Source: an uncultured Bacteroidales bacterium (GTDB lineage Bacteria > Bacteroidota > Bacteroidia > Bacteroidales > Bacteroidaceae). From it: DNA of 33,130 nt. A program made the translations under genes and the position numbers. This document shows, in pieces, positions 24,554-31,949 of the stretch. Location: positions 1 to 33,130 of the forward strand of contig CACWTU010000018.1 in NCBI GenBank assembly GCA_902763885.1. Reading direction: 5' to 3'. Under the pieces are notes generated by a model. That model was not told where the DNA came from, ran no database searches, and was given only the letters and a program-made list of their open reading frames with translations. Every line of letters starts with the position of its first letter. The stretch's first letter is position 1.

Positions 24554-25403
24554 ATTTCAGGGTGGAGAATCTGCCGGTGACGGCCTCAGAGTAGGTGGCT
24601 GAAACCGGAATGTGCGGAGCGCCTGCGTACTCAAGCTCAGCAAACAGACCGTCAGGGCCTTTCTGGATGGCGCTTACCTTGCGCAGATTGACGTAGTATG
24701 ACCTGTGGCAGCGTACTATGTTGTTAGCCTCACAGATCTGCTCAATGGCTCTCATTGAGTTGCGTAAGGGGTAGCGTACCATCTTGTCCATATTCATGTA
24801 GCAGATGTTTACGTAGTTGTCAGCAGCCTCAATGTATAGCAGGGTGTTGGCGGTGATGGCCAGTTTCAGGCTCTTTTTCTCATCAAAGAAGGGTAGGGTG
24901 CTCTCCTCACGTCCTATCTGCCCGCTGGCATATTTTTCAATGGTTATCTGGTCTTTTGCCAGGCGGTTGTTCTTGTCCTGAATCTCAGAAATCAGCGCTA
25001 CTATAACATAGGGGAATACCAGAATGGAACAGGTTATCAGGAACAGTTTTGGAAGCAGATCCACGTATGTCATGGTGCGTTTGTCCATGAGCCATACAAA
25101 CAGGGCACAGAACATGGTTATCACTAAGGCTTCCATCAGCTCCCATATAACAAAGCCCGTATAGTTTATCTGATGCTTGCTCCTGACAAGCAGCATTGAC
25201 AGGCGGCTAAACAGTACAACAACAAGTTCTATTGATGCCATGATAGCGGCACGGAATGCAAGCTGTCCCTGTGTTACCTGCATGAACGTATCTATATTGA
25301 AAGGCTTGGCGCCGATAAGGAAAAAGAATGCATATAAAGGTATGAGCAGTATGTAACATGACATTGCGCCGCTCTTGAAATATGAGTCTGGAATCTTGAT
25401 CAT
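24552..25403 (-). CDS. LytTR-type DNA-binding regulator with membrane helices
   Basis: The start at 25403 (MIKIPDSYF, 283 aa) fits a strong promoter just upstream; a longer frame to 25520 has no support. Residues about 14-150 hold four hydrophobic segments. A short linker with coiled-coil character follows, then a LytTR domain (about 180-280: LLYIEAADNYVNICY, RNSMRAIEQI, RCHRSYYVNLRKV). It lacks a receiver domain, so a membrane signal rather than phosphorylation probably controls it. It is divergent from the SGNH hydrolase gene and may control it. Confidence 0.88.
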   Translation of the reverse strand: MIKIPDSYFKSGAMSCYILLIPLYAFFFLIGAKPFNIDTFMQVTQGQLAFRAAIMASIELVVVLFSRLSMLLVRSKHQINYTGFVIWELMEALVITMFCALFVWLMDKRTMTYVDLLPKLFLITCSILVFPYVIVALISEIQDKNNRLAKDQITIEKYASGQIGREESTLPFFDEKKSLKLAITANTLLYIEAADNYVNICYMNMDKMVRYPLRNSMRAIEQICEANNIVRCHRSYYVNLRKVSAIQKGPDGLFAELEYAGAPHIPVSATYSEAVTGRFSTLK

Positions 25404-25428
25404 AGTCTTGTCTGTAGTGTTCCGGATG

Positions 25429-25458
25429 CAAATATAGGGGTAAATTTTTGTCCCACAA
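25429..25458 (-). promoter_or_regulatory. Promoter of the LytTR gene
   Basis: On the minus strand TTG (25458-25456), 19 bases, TATATTTG (25436-25429), a full Bacteroidetes-type promoter 26 bases before the ATG. Confidence 0.65.
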
Positions 25459-25463
25459 GATGT

Positions 25464-25496
25464 GGGGTGAAAATTTTTTGCTCTGAATTTCACCCC
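25464..25496. promoter_or_regulatory. Inverted repeat between LytTR gene and SGNH gene
   Basis: GGGGTGAAA (25464-25472) and TTTCACCCC (25488-25496) are exact reverse complements 15 bases apart. Two more related words lie downstream (TTTTCACCC at 25562-25570, GGTGAAAA near 25595). The set looks like a regulator target; which protein binds is not known. Confidence 0.4.
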
Positions 25497-25585
25497 TGTA
25501 TTTTGAATTTTACCATTCAATATGGCTTTTTGTCACTACAGACTTGCACATATCCCTTTTATTTTCACCCATCAAACACCTGCAT

Positions 25586-25593
25586 TATCTTTG
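25586..25593 (+). promoter_or_regulatory. Candidate -7 box for the SGNH hydrolase gene
   Basis: TATCTTTG matches TAnnTTTG, 27 bases before the ATG at 25620; no clear -33 box. Confidence 0.4.
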
Positions 25594-25619
25594 TGGTGAA
25601 AAATAAAGGCGATTTTTCA

Positions 25620-26321
25620 ATGAACAAGATATGCGCATTTGGTGATTCGGTCATGAAAGGAATAGTTGAGGATTATTCCCGGGTGACAGACTCCATAAAA
25701 TATATAATCAGCAACTTTAGTTTTGCTGAACTATGCAGTCTCAGGTTGGGACTTGACATTAAGAACTATGCCCGGTTCGGCGGAACCATTAATCAGGGCA
25801 TGGATCTTGTTGAGAAACATAAGGATGAGGTGTCAGATTCAAGATATTGCGTTATCGAATATGGTGGCAACGATTGTTCCTACCATTGGGATGAGATATC
25901 TGAGAATCCCATGTCTGTCCATAACCCACTTACAATGTTGAGTGATTTCCGCAGGCAGTATTCTGTTTTGATTGATAAAATCAAGGAGAGAGGAGCAAGT
26001 CCTGTACTGCTTTCGCTGCCTCTCATTGACAGCGAGCGTTATTTCAACCACATTACCAAGGGGCTTAATGCGGACAATATCCTGAAATGGCTGGGAGGTG
26101 ATGTTGATTTTATCGGCCACTGGCATGATATGTACAACATGGCGGTTTGGAAACTGGGTGCCGCAAAGCGTGTTCCTGTAATAGATATTACGTCACCGTT
26201 CCTTATAAGGAAGGATTACAGGGATTATTTGTGCAATGACGGCATTCATCCCAATGAGGATGGGCACCGTATTATTGCCGATGCCATTTGTGATTATGTA
26301 ACAAATTTGAATAACAAATAA
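25620..26321 (+). CDS. SGNH/GDSL-family hydrolase, cytoplasmic
   Basis: The 233 aa protein starts directly with block I (AFGDSVMKG, catalytic Ser9), has block III YGGNDCS near residue 81, and block V DGIHPNEDGHR with the Asp and His of the triad near residue 205. No signal peptide is present. The family includes esterases and acyl- or carbohydrate deacetylases; the substrate is unknown. It is followed after 12 bases by a small gene of unknown function. The upstream frame from 25467 was rejected as a start because it crosses the promoter. Confidence 0.88.
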   Translation: MNKICAFGDSVMKGIVEDYSRVTDSIKYIISNFSFAELCSLRLGLDIKNYARFGGTINQGMDLVEKHKDEVSDSRYCVIEYGGNDCSYHWDEISENPMSVHNPLTMLSDFRRQYSVLIDKIKERGASPVLLSLPLIDSERYFNHITKGLNADNILKWLGGDVDFIGHWHDMYNMAVWKLGAAKRVPVIDITSPFLIRKDYRDYLCNDGIHPNEDGHRIIADAICDYVTNLNNK

Positions 26322-26333
26322 AAACCATATAGT

Positions 26334-26726
26334 ATGACAACAATCTGTTCATTTGACTGCAATCATTCAGCAATCAGGACCATTGCCGGTGATGTTAAGC
26401 CCTTTGCGCCGGTTGACGGCAAGTGGGTTGAGGTATCTCCCCGTGTTTTTGAGGAGCGAGTACGCAATCTTGCATACGGTCTTATGGTTCGTGATTACCG
26501 TCGTGATGAGACCATTGCTTTTGCCGGTTGTACAGATGAGATGAAGCCTTTCATCAAGACAGCCTGCAAACTGGCACACCTGAATGCCTCTTTCAATGCT
26601 GATTCAGATGCAACCCAACTTTCTGCAACTGATGTTGAGTATCTGATGCTGATAGGCGGAACCTGGTCACGCAAGTACAAGGCATTGGTTGATCGTACTA
26701 TCACACGTATCCTGTTAGGCTGCTGA
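26334..26726 (+). CDS. Small protein resembling the N-terminal part of acyl-CoA synthetases
   Basis: The 130 aa protein has no certain family. Its segment KPFAPVDGKWVEVSPRVFEE, RVRNLAYGLMVRDYRRDETI follows the pattern at the start of AMP-binding (acyl-CoA synthetase) proteins, and LSATDVEYLMLIGGTWSRKYKA is placed like their degenerate P-loop segment. The large catalytic part is absent. It could be a remnant or a free-standing small domain. It probably shares a transcript with the SGNH hydrolase, and its stop is directly adjacent to the stop of the convergent lipoprotein gene. Confidence 0.6.
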   Translation: MTTICSFDCNHSAIRTIAGDVKPFAPVDGKWVEVSPRVFEERVRNLAYGLMVRDYRRDETIAFAGCTDEMKPFIKTACKLAHLNASFNADSDATQLSATDVEYLMLIGGTWSRKYKALVDRTITRILLGC

Positions 26727-27830
26727 TTACTCGTCAAGCGGGTGGTAAAAGGTGCGGGCGTGGCTCAGTTCCGGATGGAATATGGCCATAAAGTCAGCCA
26801 GCAGTATTTCAGGATGAAAGGCGGTAAGCTCAAAATAGGGAACCTGATAAACATCGCACACCCAAATATTCCTCTCTTTAAACGGTTTGAATGAGGAGTA
26901 TTGCTTATAATCGGATTCCAGCAGTTTGTAGGTAAGATTATTTGATGAACTGTTCTTGAGCAACCATACATCGGCATCCTGAGCCTTCTCAAATACGGTC
27001 TCAAATGACAGCGGCACAGAGCCGCTGTTTTTGTTTTCGGCAAATATATAGTTTCCTCCGGCATCAGTTATCATCTGTCCGATGGTGCTGCCTCCTCCTG
27101 CTACATACCAGGCTGAGCCGCTTTTGGTATCAAGCATCACTCTGGGGCGCAGTGGCGTTTTTGCTGCAACCTCACAAAGGGTCTGATAATTTGACTTGAC
27201 CTGTTGGAACAACGTGTCGGCATTGTTGCCCACTCCGAACAGGCGTCCGTAGAAACGCATCCATTCAGCACGGGCCAATGGCGATGTCTCCATATAGTCT
27301 GCGCACTCCAATAATGGTATTCCCAGTTTCTCAAGCTGACCGTAACCTGTCTCCTCAAAAGGTGATACCATTATGGCGTCAGGCTTGAGTTCCATGATTT
27401 TCTCTATGGTAGGATACATGCTGTTGCCGCAGTCCACTATGGTGCCGTCGGCCAGACGTGCACAAACTGTAGAGTCTGCAATATACTCCGGCTCACAAAC
27501 ACCTGCTATGCAATCTACTGCTCCAAGTTCCACCATCAGGTGCGCCAGGCTGTTGGTCATGACAACTATGCGCTGCAAGGGTACTTGTATGGTGTTGCTG
27601 TTCCTGTTGAAACTGTAGTCGGTACTCGCTTCAGTGCTGAATGTATAAGAGTGCAGCAAAGTGTTCTTTTTCCAAGGGTTGGCTATCTGAGCTGTAAATC
27701 CTTGTGGAGTATCTTCCAGGACAATATGGCTTGAGTACTCCATGATGCCGCCGGTGGAATTGAAATGCGTACCGTTGGCGCATCCTGCAAACAGCGAGGC
27801 TATGGCAAGAAGTATGGTTCCGGTTCTCAT
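26727..27830 (-). CDS. Periplasmic-binding lipoprotein for a FecCD/BtuC-type importer
   Basis: The 367 aa protein (start 27830, MRTGTILLAIASLFAGC) has a lipobox at Cys17. It shows the BtuF/FhuD fold: RIVVMTNSLAHLMVELGAVD, the long central helix region, PDAIMVSPFEETGYGQLEKLGIPLLECADY, and a second lobe with QMITDAGGNYIFAENK. Such proteins deliver iron-siderophore, haem or cobalamin to a FecCD permease. No permease or ATPase is adjacent; the only FecCD permease in the window is 13 kb away. It ends directly next to the stop of the convergent gene. Confidence 0.88.
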   Translation of the reverse strand: MRTGTILLAIASLFAGCANGTHFNSTGGIMEYSSHIVLEDTPQGFTAQIANPWKKNTLLHSYTFSTEASTDYSFNRNSNTIQVPLQRIVVMTNSLAHLMVELGAVDCIAGVCEPEYIADSTVCARLADGTIVDCGNSMYPTIEKIMELKPDAIMVSPFEETGYGQLEKLGIPLLECADYMETSPLARAEWMRFYGRLFGVGNNADTLFQQVKSNYQTLCEVAAKTPLRPRVMLDTKSGSAWYVAGGGSTIGQMITDAGGNYIFAENKNSGSVPLSFETVFEKAQDADVWLLKNSSSNNLTYKLLESDYKQYSSFKPFKERNIWVCDVYQVPYFELTAFHPEILLADFMAIFHPELSHARTFYHPLDE

Positions 27831-27905
27831 CGTCTGATTTGTGGTTGTTAGGAAAAATCTGTGCGAAGTTATGATTTTCCTCACAGTTTTCATTTTTAAT
27901 TGTAC

Positions 27906-27913
27906 TACTTTTG
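27906..27913 (+). promoter_or_regulatory. Candidate -7 box for the antiporter gene
   Basis: TACTTTTG, 21 bases before the ATG at 27934; a consensus -33 box is not visible. Confidence 0.4.
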
Positions 27914-27933
27914 CATAACAAATATTACGGAGC

Positions 27934-30201
27934 ATGTCTGAAGAAGCGAATCTACTTAAGGACCTTGCGCTGATACTTATCTCGGCGGGTGTCTTTACGA
28001 TAATATCCAAGGCTTTGAAGCAGCCTCTTATACTTGGCTATATCCTGGCCGGTTTCCTGGTGGGGCCCCACATGGGACTGTTTCCTACGGTGACCAGCAC
28101 GGCCGAGGTATCAGAGTGGTCAGAGATAGGCATCATATTCCTGCTGTTTGCCCTTGGACTGGAGTTCAGTTTCAAGAAACTGCTTAAGGTGGGCAGCAGT
28201 GCACTTATAACCGCCATGACGCAGTGCGTGGGCATGTTCATACTGGGTTTTATGGTGGGAGAGGCAATTGGATGGAGTAATATGGAATCCATCTTCCTGG
28301 GCGGAATGCTCTCCATGTCATCAACTACTATAATCATCAAGGCCTATGATGATTTAGGGCTCAAGGAGAAACCTTTTGCACCATTGGTGTTCGGTGCACT
28401 GGTTTTTGAAGACCTCATTGCCGTGGTTCTTATGGTCTTGCTCTCCACCCTGGCTGTTTCAAACAAGTTTGCAGGCGGCGAGATGCTTATGGGGCTTATT
28501 AAGTTGGTATTCTTCCTGATATTATGGTTTCTTGTGGGTATCTATCTTATTCCTACACTGCTTAAGAGGGCTCAAAAATATCTGAATGATGAGATTCTGC
28601 TGTTGGTAAGCATAGGGCTCTGTTTCGTGATGGTCACTCTGGCTACGCTGGCCGGTTTCTCTGCTGCATTGGGTGCTTTCGTGATGGGTTCCATACTGGC
28701 AGAGACGCTTGAGAGCGAGCATATAATGCAATTGGTGAAAGGCATCAAGGATATGTTCGGAGCCATTTTCTTTGTGTCTGTAGGTATGATGGTCGATCCT
28801 AACGTGATCGCGGAGTATTGGGGGACAATCCTGGTGCTGACAATTACTGTGATGGTGGGAATACTGTTCTTCTCCACATCCGGTGCAGTATTGGCAGGAC
28901 AGGGACTGGACAACGCTGTCCATGCCGGTTTCAGTCTGGCTCAACTTGGTGAGTTCTCATTCATCATTGCCGGCTTGGGAGTTTCGCTGGGCGTGATGCG
29001 TGATTTCATTTATCCTGTTATCATTACGGTATCGGTCATAACAACCTTTACTACTCCTTATATGATAAAGGCGGGAACACCGGCATTTCATTTCCTGCTC
29101 AAAAAACTGCCATCGCAGTTTGTTGAGAAAATCAACTCTTTCTCAGCACAGGATCGTGACAATACTGCCGCTGAGCAGAACGAGTGGAAACGCCTGATAA
29201 AGGAACTGGCTTTGCGTATGTTGCTTTACGGAGTAGTGCTGATAGCTCTCAACTTAGGTTCGCATCTGTTCCTTGACAAGTTCCTGAACAACCGTCTGGA
29301 CAGTCTCACTCCTTTTGTGAGGAATCTTATCAGTGTGGTGGTGACAATTGTCCTTATGTCACCGTTCCTGGTGGGTTTTGCCCTATCCGGAGAGCAGATA
29401 TCAAAGTCATCAATCAAGCTCATCAAGGAAAAGCGATCCAATCTCTGGCCGGTAATATCACTTGCCCTGTTGCGTATCCTCATTGCCATGGGTTTTGTAA
29501 TAAGTGTGATAGCCAGTCACTTCAATCTGGCGTTCTGGACCATATTGCTGATATTCATATCGGGTGTGGCATTCTTCTTTATAGGCCGCCGCTCCATAAG
29601 CAAGTTTACCATCGTGGAGGACCGTTTTATGGCAAACCTCAACGAGAAGGAGCAGCATCAGCGCCGTCTGGCTCCCGTTACCTCATCGGTAACAGACAAG
29701 ATGTCACGCTATAATGTCAAGACGGATATGCTCACCATTTCACCCGATTCACTTTATGCAGGCAAGCCTTTGAAGGAGTTGCCGTTCCGTCATAAATCAG
29801 GCGTGAACATAGTAAAGATAGTACGTGGCAGCCGTACCATTATGATTCCTACCGGATCAGAGATGGTTTTCCCGTATGATAAGCTTCTGGCTGTTGGCAC
29901 CAAGGAGCAACTGGCTGAATTCCGCAAGGATATGGCTGAGGATGTTTACGTTCCTGAGAAAACTGCAGCCGATGCGCTTGCCCCACGTGAGTTCCAGCTG
30001 GAATCCATCACACTGAAAGATGACTCCTGGCTTACAGGTAAGACTCTGCGCGAGGCTGATATGCGTTCATACGGTTGCATGGTGATAAGCGTGGTCAGTG
30101 ACGGTCAGATTACCACTAATCCCACACCAGACTACCGTTTCAAATCAGGTGATCTGGTCTGGCTGGCCGGGGAGAAATCAGCTTGTGAGTGGTGGGATTA
30201 A
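27934..30201 (+). CDS. CPA2-family cation:proton antiporter with two TrkA-C domains
   Basis: The 755 aa protein has an N-terminal Kef/NapA-type exchanger domain (about residues 1-395, with GYILAGFLVGPH, LLFALGLEFSFKKL, SMSSTTIIIKAYDD). A further four or so membrane helices lie at about 410-550. Two TrkA-C domains follow (about 590-665 and 685-755: SLYAGKPLKELPFRHKSGVN; WLTGKTLREADMRSYGCMVI). The nucleotide-binding TrkA-N (RCK) domain usual in KefB/KefC is absent. It should exchange K+ or Na+ for protons. It is transcribed alone. Confidence 0.9.
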   Translation: MSEEANLLKDLALILISAGVFTIISKALKQPLILGYILAGFLVGPHMGLFPTVTSTAEVSEWSEIGIIFLLFALGLEFSFKKLLKVGSSALITAMTQCVGMFILGFMVGEAIGWSNMESIFLGGMLSMSSTTIIIKAYDDLGLKEKPFAPLVFGALVFEDLIAVVLMVLLSTLAVSNKFAGGEMLMGLIKLVFFLILWFLVGIYLIPTLLKRAQKYLNDEILLLVSIGLCFVMVTLATLAGFSAALGAFVMGSILAETLESEHIMQLVKGIKDMFGAIFFVSVGMMVDPNVIAEYWGTILVLTITVMVGILFFSTSGAVLAGQGLDNAVHAGFSLAQLGEFSFIIAGLGVSLGVMRDFIYPVIITVSVITTFTTPYMIKAGTPAFHFLLKKLPSQFVEKINSFSAQDRDNTAAEQNEWKRLIKELALRMLLYGVVLIALNLGSHLFLDKFLNNRLDSLTPFVRNLISVVVTIVLMSPFLVGFALSGEQISKSSIKLIKEKRSNLWPVISLALLRILIAMGFVISVIASHFNLAFWTILLIFISGVAFFFIGRRSISKFTIVEDRFMANLNEKEQHQRRLAPVTSSVTDKMSRYNVKTDMLTISPDSLYAGKPLKELPFRHKSGVNIVKIVRGSRTIMIPTGSEMVFPYDKLLAVGTKEQLAEFRKDMAEDVYVPEKTAADALAPREFQLESITLKDDSWLTGKTLREADMRSYGCMVISVVSDGQITTNPTPDYRFKSGDLVWLAGEKSACEWWD

Positions 30202-30210
30202 AATGGCACA

Positions 30211-30227
30211 GAGGGGACAGTCCCCTT
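30211..30227. repeat. GGGGACAGTCCCC palindrome between convergent genes
   Basis: GGGGAC (30213-30218) and GTCCCC (30220-30225) around one base, extended by an outer A-T pair (30212/30226) and a G-T pair (30211/30227). It lies in the 30-base gap between the antiporter and the SGNH lipoprotein gene. It may serve as a short two-way terminator or be a REP-like repeat. Confidence 0.6.
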
Positions 30228-30231
30228 TGGG

Positions 30232-30879
30232 TCACTTTTTGAAAACCTTTTCAAAAATAATTTCAGCAATCATCTTCTCACCCTCCTCATTGGGATGGAT
30301 GGTGTCAGGGAAATACTGTTTCTTGCCCTGGAACGGTGTGTTCAGGTCTATAAGGGAGAGGTTCTCCTCCTGGGCCACCTCCTTGATATAGGGAATGACG
30401 CCATTGTATATGATGCTGTCATTGATGCTCCATGCATGGCCGTAAGCAGGTACAGGCAGGCAGAGCCATATCTTGGGCTTGGAGGGGAGTGCGCGGAATG
30501 ACTCAATCAATGTCTTGAGGTCCTTCTTGAAATGCTCCTGCTCCTTCCAGTTGTAAGGCTTGCTGTCATTGGTGCCAAGCTTGATGGTAACAATCTGCGG
30601 ATTGAACTCCAGGGCATCCTTGTAGGCCTGCTCATTCATGTAGGGCATATCTGTTCCCATCATGGTTGTGGTACCGCTTACGCCAAAATTACGTACGTCA
30701 TATTTTTCACCCAGCATGGAACTGAGCACACCGGGATATGCATCGTGAAGGCGGTCCTTGATGCCATGTCCATAAGTTATACTGTCACCTACGCAAGCCA
30801 CGCGTACAGGCTCTCTGTTGCAGGCCGTAATTGTCAGAACTATTACTGACAACAGGATAAATGTGATTTTTTTCATCAT
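30232..30879 (-). CDS. SGNH/GDSL-family hydrolase, lipoprotein
   Basis: The 215 aa protein has a lipoprotein signal (MMKKITFILLSVIVLTITAC, Cys20), block I CVGDSITYGHG with the catalytic Ser, LGTNDSKPYNW as block III, and DTIHPNEEGEKM as block V. It resembles acetyl-esterase-type SGNH enzymes that act on carbohydrates in the periplasm or on the cell surface. Its ATG overlaps the stop of the DAHP synthase gene (ATGA), so it is in the same transcript although the functions seem unrelated. Confidence 0.88.
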   Translation of the reverse strand: MMKKITFILLSVIVLTITACNREPVRVACVGDSITYGHGIKDRLHDAYPGVLSSMLGEKYDVRNFGVSGTTTMMGTDMPYMNEQAYKDALEFNPQIVTIKLGTNDSKPYNWKEQEHFKKDLKTLIESFRALPSKPKIWLCLPVPAYGHAWSINDSIIYNGVIPYIKEVAQEENLSLIDLNTPFQGKKQYFPDTIHPNEEGEKMIAEIIFEKVFKK

Positions 30880-31949
30880 TTTGTATGTTTGTTTTCAATT
30901 TGACATCTGATGCTTTCAGCGTGAATGGTTTCAAAAAGAAGACGTATGAAGTTCTCATCAAGGCCGTTCCTGCTGCCTTCACTCACAAGTCTGTCCGATA
31001 TCATATTGTAACGGTCAGGCTGCAGGATGGCAAGGTTATGCAGGTTCTTGTAATCACCTATGCTACCTGTTATGCGGAACCTTTCAGCCAGGTCATGTAT
31101 GAGCTTGAGGTCTATCTCTTCAAGTTGCTCCCGATAAGGCTTCATAAACTTGAGGTCAGCCTGTTTCGGTTCACGATGCCGGATAAGCTTTCCGGCCAGT
31201 TCCTGGAACTCTGTCGGAGTAAGCTGTTGCTTCTTGTCGCTCAGTGCATGCTCAGGGTCAGGATGAACCTCGATAAAGAGACCGTCGGCCTTCATGTCAA
31301 GTGCCATCTGTGAAAGAGGTGCCACCAGGTCGCGGCGGCCTGACATGTGGCTGGGATCGCACAGTATGGGCAACCCTGGAATGCGGCGGCGCAGTTCAAT
31401 GGGGATCTGCCACTGAGGGGAATAACGGTATATGCGCTCTCCGTATGAGCTGAAACCGCGGTGTATGGCGGCCAGATGTGTCACACCTGCTCCGGCAAGA
31501 CGCTCAAATGCACCTATCCAGAGTTCCAGCTCGGCATTGATGGGGTTCTTGACCAGCACGGGTACGTCGGTGCCACGCAGAGCATCGGCTATCTCCTGTA
31601 CGGCGAACGGACTTGTGGTGGTGCGGGCGCCAATCCATACCATGTCAATACCGCTTTTGAGGGCATCCTCCACATGACGGGCATTGGCCACTTCTGTGGT
31701 GACAGCCATTCCTGTCTCGGACTTGACAGACTGTAACCACTGTAACGCCTGCAGTCCTGAACCTTCAAAATTGCCTGGCCTGGTACGTGGTTTCCATACT
31801 CCGGCGCGGAACACTTTCACTCCAAGCCTGGCCAGGCTACGGGCACAGTCCAATACTTGGGTCTCGGATTCAGCGCTGCAGGGACCTGCTATTATGGCGC
31901 ATCGGCCCGGCTGGGCATCAAGAAGTCCTATTTTCTTTATGTTAATCAT
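30876..31949 (-). CDS. DAHP synthase fused to chorismate mutase
   Basis: The 357 aa protein combines a KDOPS-type 3-deoxy-7-phosphoheptulonate synthase (about residues 1-250: AIIAGPCSAESE, RAGVWKPRTRPGNFEGSG, LCDPSHMSGRRD) with a C-terminal AroQ-type chorismate mutase (about 260-350: YREQLEEIDLKLIHDLAERF, ISDRLVSEG). It starts the shikimate pathway and makes prephenate for Phe and Tyr. This order (mutase last) is the usual one in Bacteroidetes. Its start overlaps the recQ stop, so it is cotranscribed with recQ and the SGNH lipoprotein gene. Confidence 0.95.
   Translation of the reverse strand: MINIKKIGLLDAQPGRCAIIAGPCSAESETQVLDCARSLARLGVKVFRAGVWKPRTRPGNFEGSGLQALQWLQSVKSETGMAVTTEVANARHVEDALKSGIDMVWIGARTTTSPFAVQEIADALRGTDVPVLVKNPINAELELWIGAFERLAGAGVTHLAAIHRGFSSYGERIYRYSPQWQIPIELRRRIPGLPILCDPSHMSGRRDLVAPLSQMALDMKADGLFIEVHPDPEHALSDKKQQLTPTEFQELAGKLIRHREPKQADLKFMKPYREQLEEIDLKLIHDLAERFRITGSIGDYKNLHNLAILQPDRYNMISDRLVSEGSRNGLDENFIRLLFETIHAESIRCQIENKHTK

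Noticed and set aside
25467-25619. Longer N-terminus for the SGNH hydrolase
   Set aside because: It would include the -7 box and the inverted repeat; the family begins close to the GDS motif, as with the ATG at 25620.
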